A program made the translations under genes and the position numbers. From the NCBI GenBank assembly GCA_019236085.1, contig JAFAJR010000279.1, positions 1-8,119 of the forward strand: a stretch of 8,119 nucleotides of DNA, read 5' to 3'. Under the pieces are notes generated by a model. The model was not told where the DNA came from. It searched no databases and saw only the letters and a list, made by a program, of their open reading frames with translations. Positions 6,355 to 8,119 of this stretch are shown in pieces (position 1 is the first letter of the stretch; each line of letters begins with the position of its first letter). The stretch is from Candidatus Dormiibacterota bacterium (GTDB lineage Bacteria; Chloroflexota; Dormibacteria; Aeolococcales; Aeolococcaceae).

Positions 6355-8119
6355 TTTTCGCTTTCCCATCACGCGGCTGGCGGGACCCATGGCGCGCCGG
6401 CCACTGACGATGGCAGTTGGTGCGCTGGTGGTTGCGCTGCTCGGACTCCTGGGGCTGCTGCGCTTCGGTGTCGACTCAGGGCAGACGCTGCTGGTAGGCA
6501 GCTCGTCCACAGCAGGTCAGACCTTTGCATCGTTCTCGCAGACCTTCGGTTCCGACCCCATCGTCGTGGTGTTCACCGCGCGCAACCCGTCCGCACCGTA
6601 TCTCGAAAGCAATCTCGAACGCCTGGGTGCGCTGGAGATCGATCTGGCGCACGACCCCAGGGTGGCGTCGGTGCTCGGGCCAGGATCGGTCGCGGGCTCG
6701 TTGCGCCAGGCTGCGGTGGCCGAGGTCAACAAGGTGCTCACCGAGTATCCGTACTTCGTGGCCGAAACCGCCTACCTGGAGCAGGTGCGCAAGGGCAACA
6801 CCAACCAACAGCAGCTGCAACAGCTGCTGCAGCAGGACATCAACTCCGCGCAATCGCTGCTCGAGGCGTACGTGTTCCGCGCCGCCGCCGACGCGCACGA
6901 CGCCCGCGCCGCCTACAAGGAACAGGCGACAGACCGCATCATCGACGCACGAGAGAAGGCGGTGGACGCCGCGGTGTCCAAGGACCCAGTCCCGCCGCTT
7001 TTCGCTGAGTATCTCGCCGGGCCGGGCAACACCGCCAACGCGACCGCGGCGCAGCAGTTCTTCACCCGTGTCGCCGCTGCCTACGGCGACTGCGACGACA
7101 CCATCGCCGGGCTGCTCAAGGTCACGCCCAGCTGCCAGGTGTTCTTCGAGCGGACGCTGCTGGATCTTCCCAACTGCCCGCAGGTCGATTCAGGCCAGTT
7201 CTGCGAACCGAAAGCGCAGTGGGCCGCGGTGCTGCCGCGGCCTGCCACCGGCGGCGACACATACGAGATTCTCACCGTGCGCCTCAAGCAGCAGTACACC
7301 GACGGGTCGGCACATCCGGCCCCCGGCTGCGCTGATCCCTGCAACCTGGAGAGCCTGCAGAACAAGATCACGCAGTATCTGGCGCACGGCATCGGCACCG
7401 ACAACTACACGCAGTCGCTGTCGGCCGCGTCGCTCAGCAATCTCAAGGCGCTGGGACCACTCAATCCCACGGAGTGCGGCGGCTCGGGTGCGCAGAACGA
7501 CCAGGCGTGTTACTCGGCGTTCAACGACGCGCCGTTCAGCTATGTCATCGCCGGCGCGCCGCTGCTGGCGCTCGGCGTCACACGCGGCATGTCGACGCTG
7601 CTGGCAATCCTGCTGCCCATCGCGTTGTTCGTCATGCTGCTGCTGCTGGTGGGCACCTTCCGGGTACGGGGCCGGGCGCTGCCGCTGCTCGCCGCGGTGG
7701 CGGCGACCGTTCTCACCGTGGGACTGACGCTGCTGTTCGGCATCGCGATAACCCCGGCGGTGCTTGCCGGCATCCCTGTGCTGCTGGGACTCGGTGTGGA
7801 CTACGCGGTGCAGCTGGTCGCCCGCTATCACGAGCAGCGGACGCGAGGCGAACGCGACGAGGACGCCCTGCGCACCGTGCTGCAGAACACAGGTGGTGCG
7901 ACGTTGGTGGCGGCGGTGGCGACGCTTGTCGGTCTGCTGGCCCTGCTCGTGGTCACCGGCGTCGATGTCGGTCCGCTGGTTGCGGTGCCGCTGGTCGCGG
8001 AGTTCGCGCTGGTGCTCTGCATCGGCGTCGTGCTGTCGTGGTGCGGGGCGCTGCTGGTCGCGTTGCCGGTCGCCGTCTGGTCCGATCATCGCCGTCCCAT
8101 TCCCGCAGCGCCTGCCGAG
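6350..8119 (+). CDS. RND/MMPL-family membrane transporter, N-terminal half (3' end outside window)
   Basis: The frame is open from ATG 6350 to the last base: 590 codons, no stop, high GC3 throughout. It encodes half of an RND-superfamily transporter (MMPL/HpnN-like), a proton-driven pump moving lipids or other hydrophobic molecules. MRFRFPITRLAGPMARRPL is the usual arginine-rich leader. TM1 is about 21-39. Residues about 41-400 form the extracytoplasmic domain, with a Gln-rich helix near 150-165 and eight cysteines (248, 262, 276, 285, 327, 331, 376, 387). TM2 to TM6 occupy about 416-575. TM4 holds GLGVDYAVQL with Asp484-Tyr485, the Asp-Tyr pair used for proton relay in MmpL-type transporters. 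The second repeat (TM7 to TM12) must lie beyond the edge. An alternative start at ATG 6389 has GCGGGA nearby, but 6350 gives the normal leader length. It is co-directional with the MCE genes, 40 bases downstream. Substrate and transport direction are unknown. Confidence 0.9.
   Translation, partial: MRFRFPITRLAGPMARRPLTMAVGALVVALLGLLGLLRFGVDSGQTLLVGSSSTAGQTFASFSQTFGSDPIVVVFTARNPSAPYLESNLERLGALEIDLAHDPRVASVLGPGSVAGSLRQAAVAEVNKVLTEYPYFVAETAYLEQVRKGNTNQQQLQQLLQQDINSAQSLLEAYVFRAAADAHDARAAYKEQATDRIIDAREKAVDAAVSKDPVPPLFAEYLAGPGNTANATAAQQFFTRVAAAYGDCDDTIAGLLKVTPSCQVFFERTLLDLPNCPQVDSGQFCEPKAQWAAVLPRPATGGDTYEILTVRLKQQYTDGSAHPAPGCADPCNLESLQNKITQYLAHGIGTDNYTQSLSAASLSNLKALGPLNPTECGGSGAQNDQACYSAFNDAPFSYVIAGAPLLALGVTRGMSTLLAILLPIALFVMLLLLVGTFRVRGRALPLLAAVAATVLTVGLTLLFGIAITPAVLAGIPVLLGLGVDYAVQLVARYHEQRTRGERDEDALRTVLQNTGGATLVAAVATLVGLLALLVVTGVDVGPLVAVPLVAEFALVLCIGVVLSWCGALLVALPVAVWSDHRRPIPAAPAE

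Noticed and set aside
6809..6829. Perfect 9-bp inverted repeat with a three-base loop inside the transporter gene
   Set aside because: It is built from alternating CAG and CTG codons of a Gln/Leu-rich helix, which are reverse complements of each other. No T run, and it is mid-gene.
6525..7727. A 400-codon plus-strand open frame overlapping the transporter gene
   Set aside because: It is Arg/Ser/Pro/Thr-rich with no domain, and is offset from the true frame that carries TM helices and the GLGVDY motif. High GC depletes stops in the shadow frame.
7190..8089. Minus-strand open frame (299 codons) opposite the transporter
   Set aside because: Arg/Gln/His-rich low-complexity shadow. The plus frame encodes a clear RND membrane domain.
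1..8119. CRISPR arrays, tRNA or rRNA genes, insertion sequences
   Set aside because: No spaced direct repeats, cloverleaf-like sequence, or transposase features seen. Coding genes fill nearly the whole window.

Overview
The window is a compact, entirely plus-strand gene cluster from a high-GC bacterium. It encodes five consecutive MCE/MlaD-family proteins followed by the first half of an RND/MMPL-family membrane transporter. Runs of several different single-TM MCE genes are the signature of actinobacterial-type mce loci, where six MCE proteins (A to F) form a heterohexameric lipid-transport needle. The gene style (very high GC3, ATGA/GTGA/TGATG overlaps) and the proteins fit Actinomycetota or a neighbouring lineage such as Thermoleophilia or Candidatus Dormibacterota. 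The sequence alone does not settle the phylum, and no gene is close enough to a characterised one to deserve a mce letter.

Layout: (1) 3-1259, an open reading frame entering from the left edge. Its first 60 codons look like the tail of a preceding protein, joined in frame to a normal MCE protein that would start at ATG 183. (2) 1261-2475, MCE protein. (3) 2472-3647, MCE protein with a GTG start, a divergent pore-loop motif and an internal Cys pair. (4) 3644-5035, MCE protein with a Pro/Thr/Ser/Leu-repeat tail. (5) 5035-6309, MCE protein with a Cys-paired Pro/Leu-rich tail. (6) 6350-8119 (runs off the right edge), RND/MMPL-type transporter covering TM1, a large Cys-rich extracytoplasmic domain, and TM2 to TM6 with the GLGVDY proton-relay signature. 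The only real intergenic gap is 6310-6349. It carries a perfect 9-bp inverted repeat whose right arm contains the start codon of gene 6 and is followed by TTTT.

How they probably work together: all five MCE proteins share one N-terminal TM anchor, one MCE beta-barrel domain, a conserved acidic/hydrophobic helix-starting motif and a long Gln/Leu/Asn-rich helical region. This is the architecture that assembles into a ring plus helical tunnel carrying hydrophobic substrates across the cell envelope. With one more MCE subunit upstream (whose tail may be the first 180 bases) the count would be six. The YrbE permease and MceG-type ATPase genes expected for such a system are not in the window. The co-directional RND/MMPL gene suggests a second lipid-handling pump coupled to the MCE system; this link rests only on proximity. 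No RNA genes, CRISPR arrays, insertion sequences or minus-strand genes were seen.
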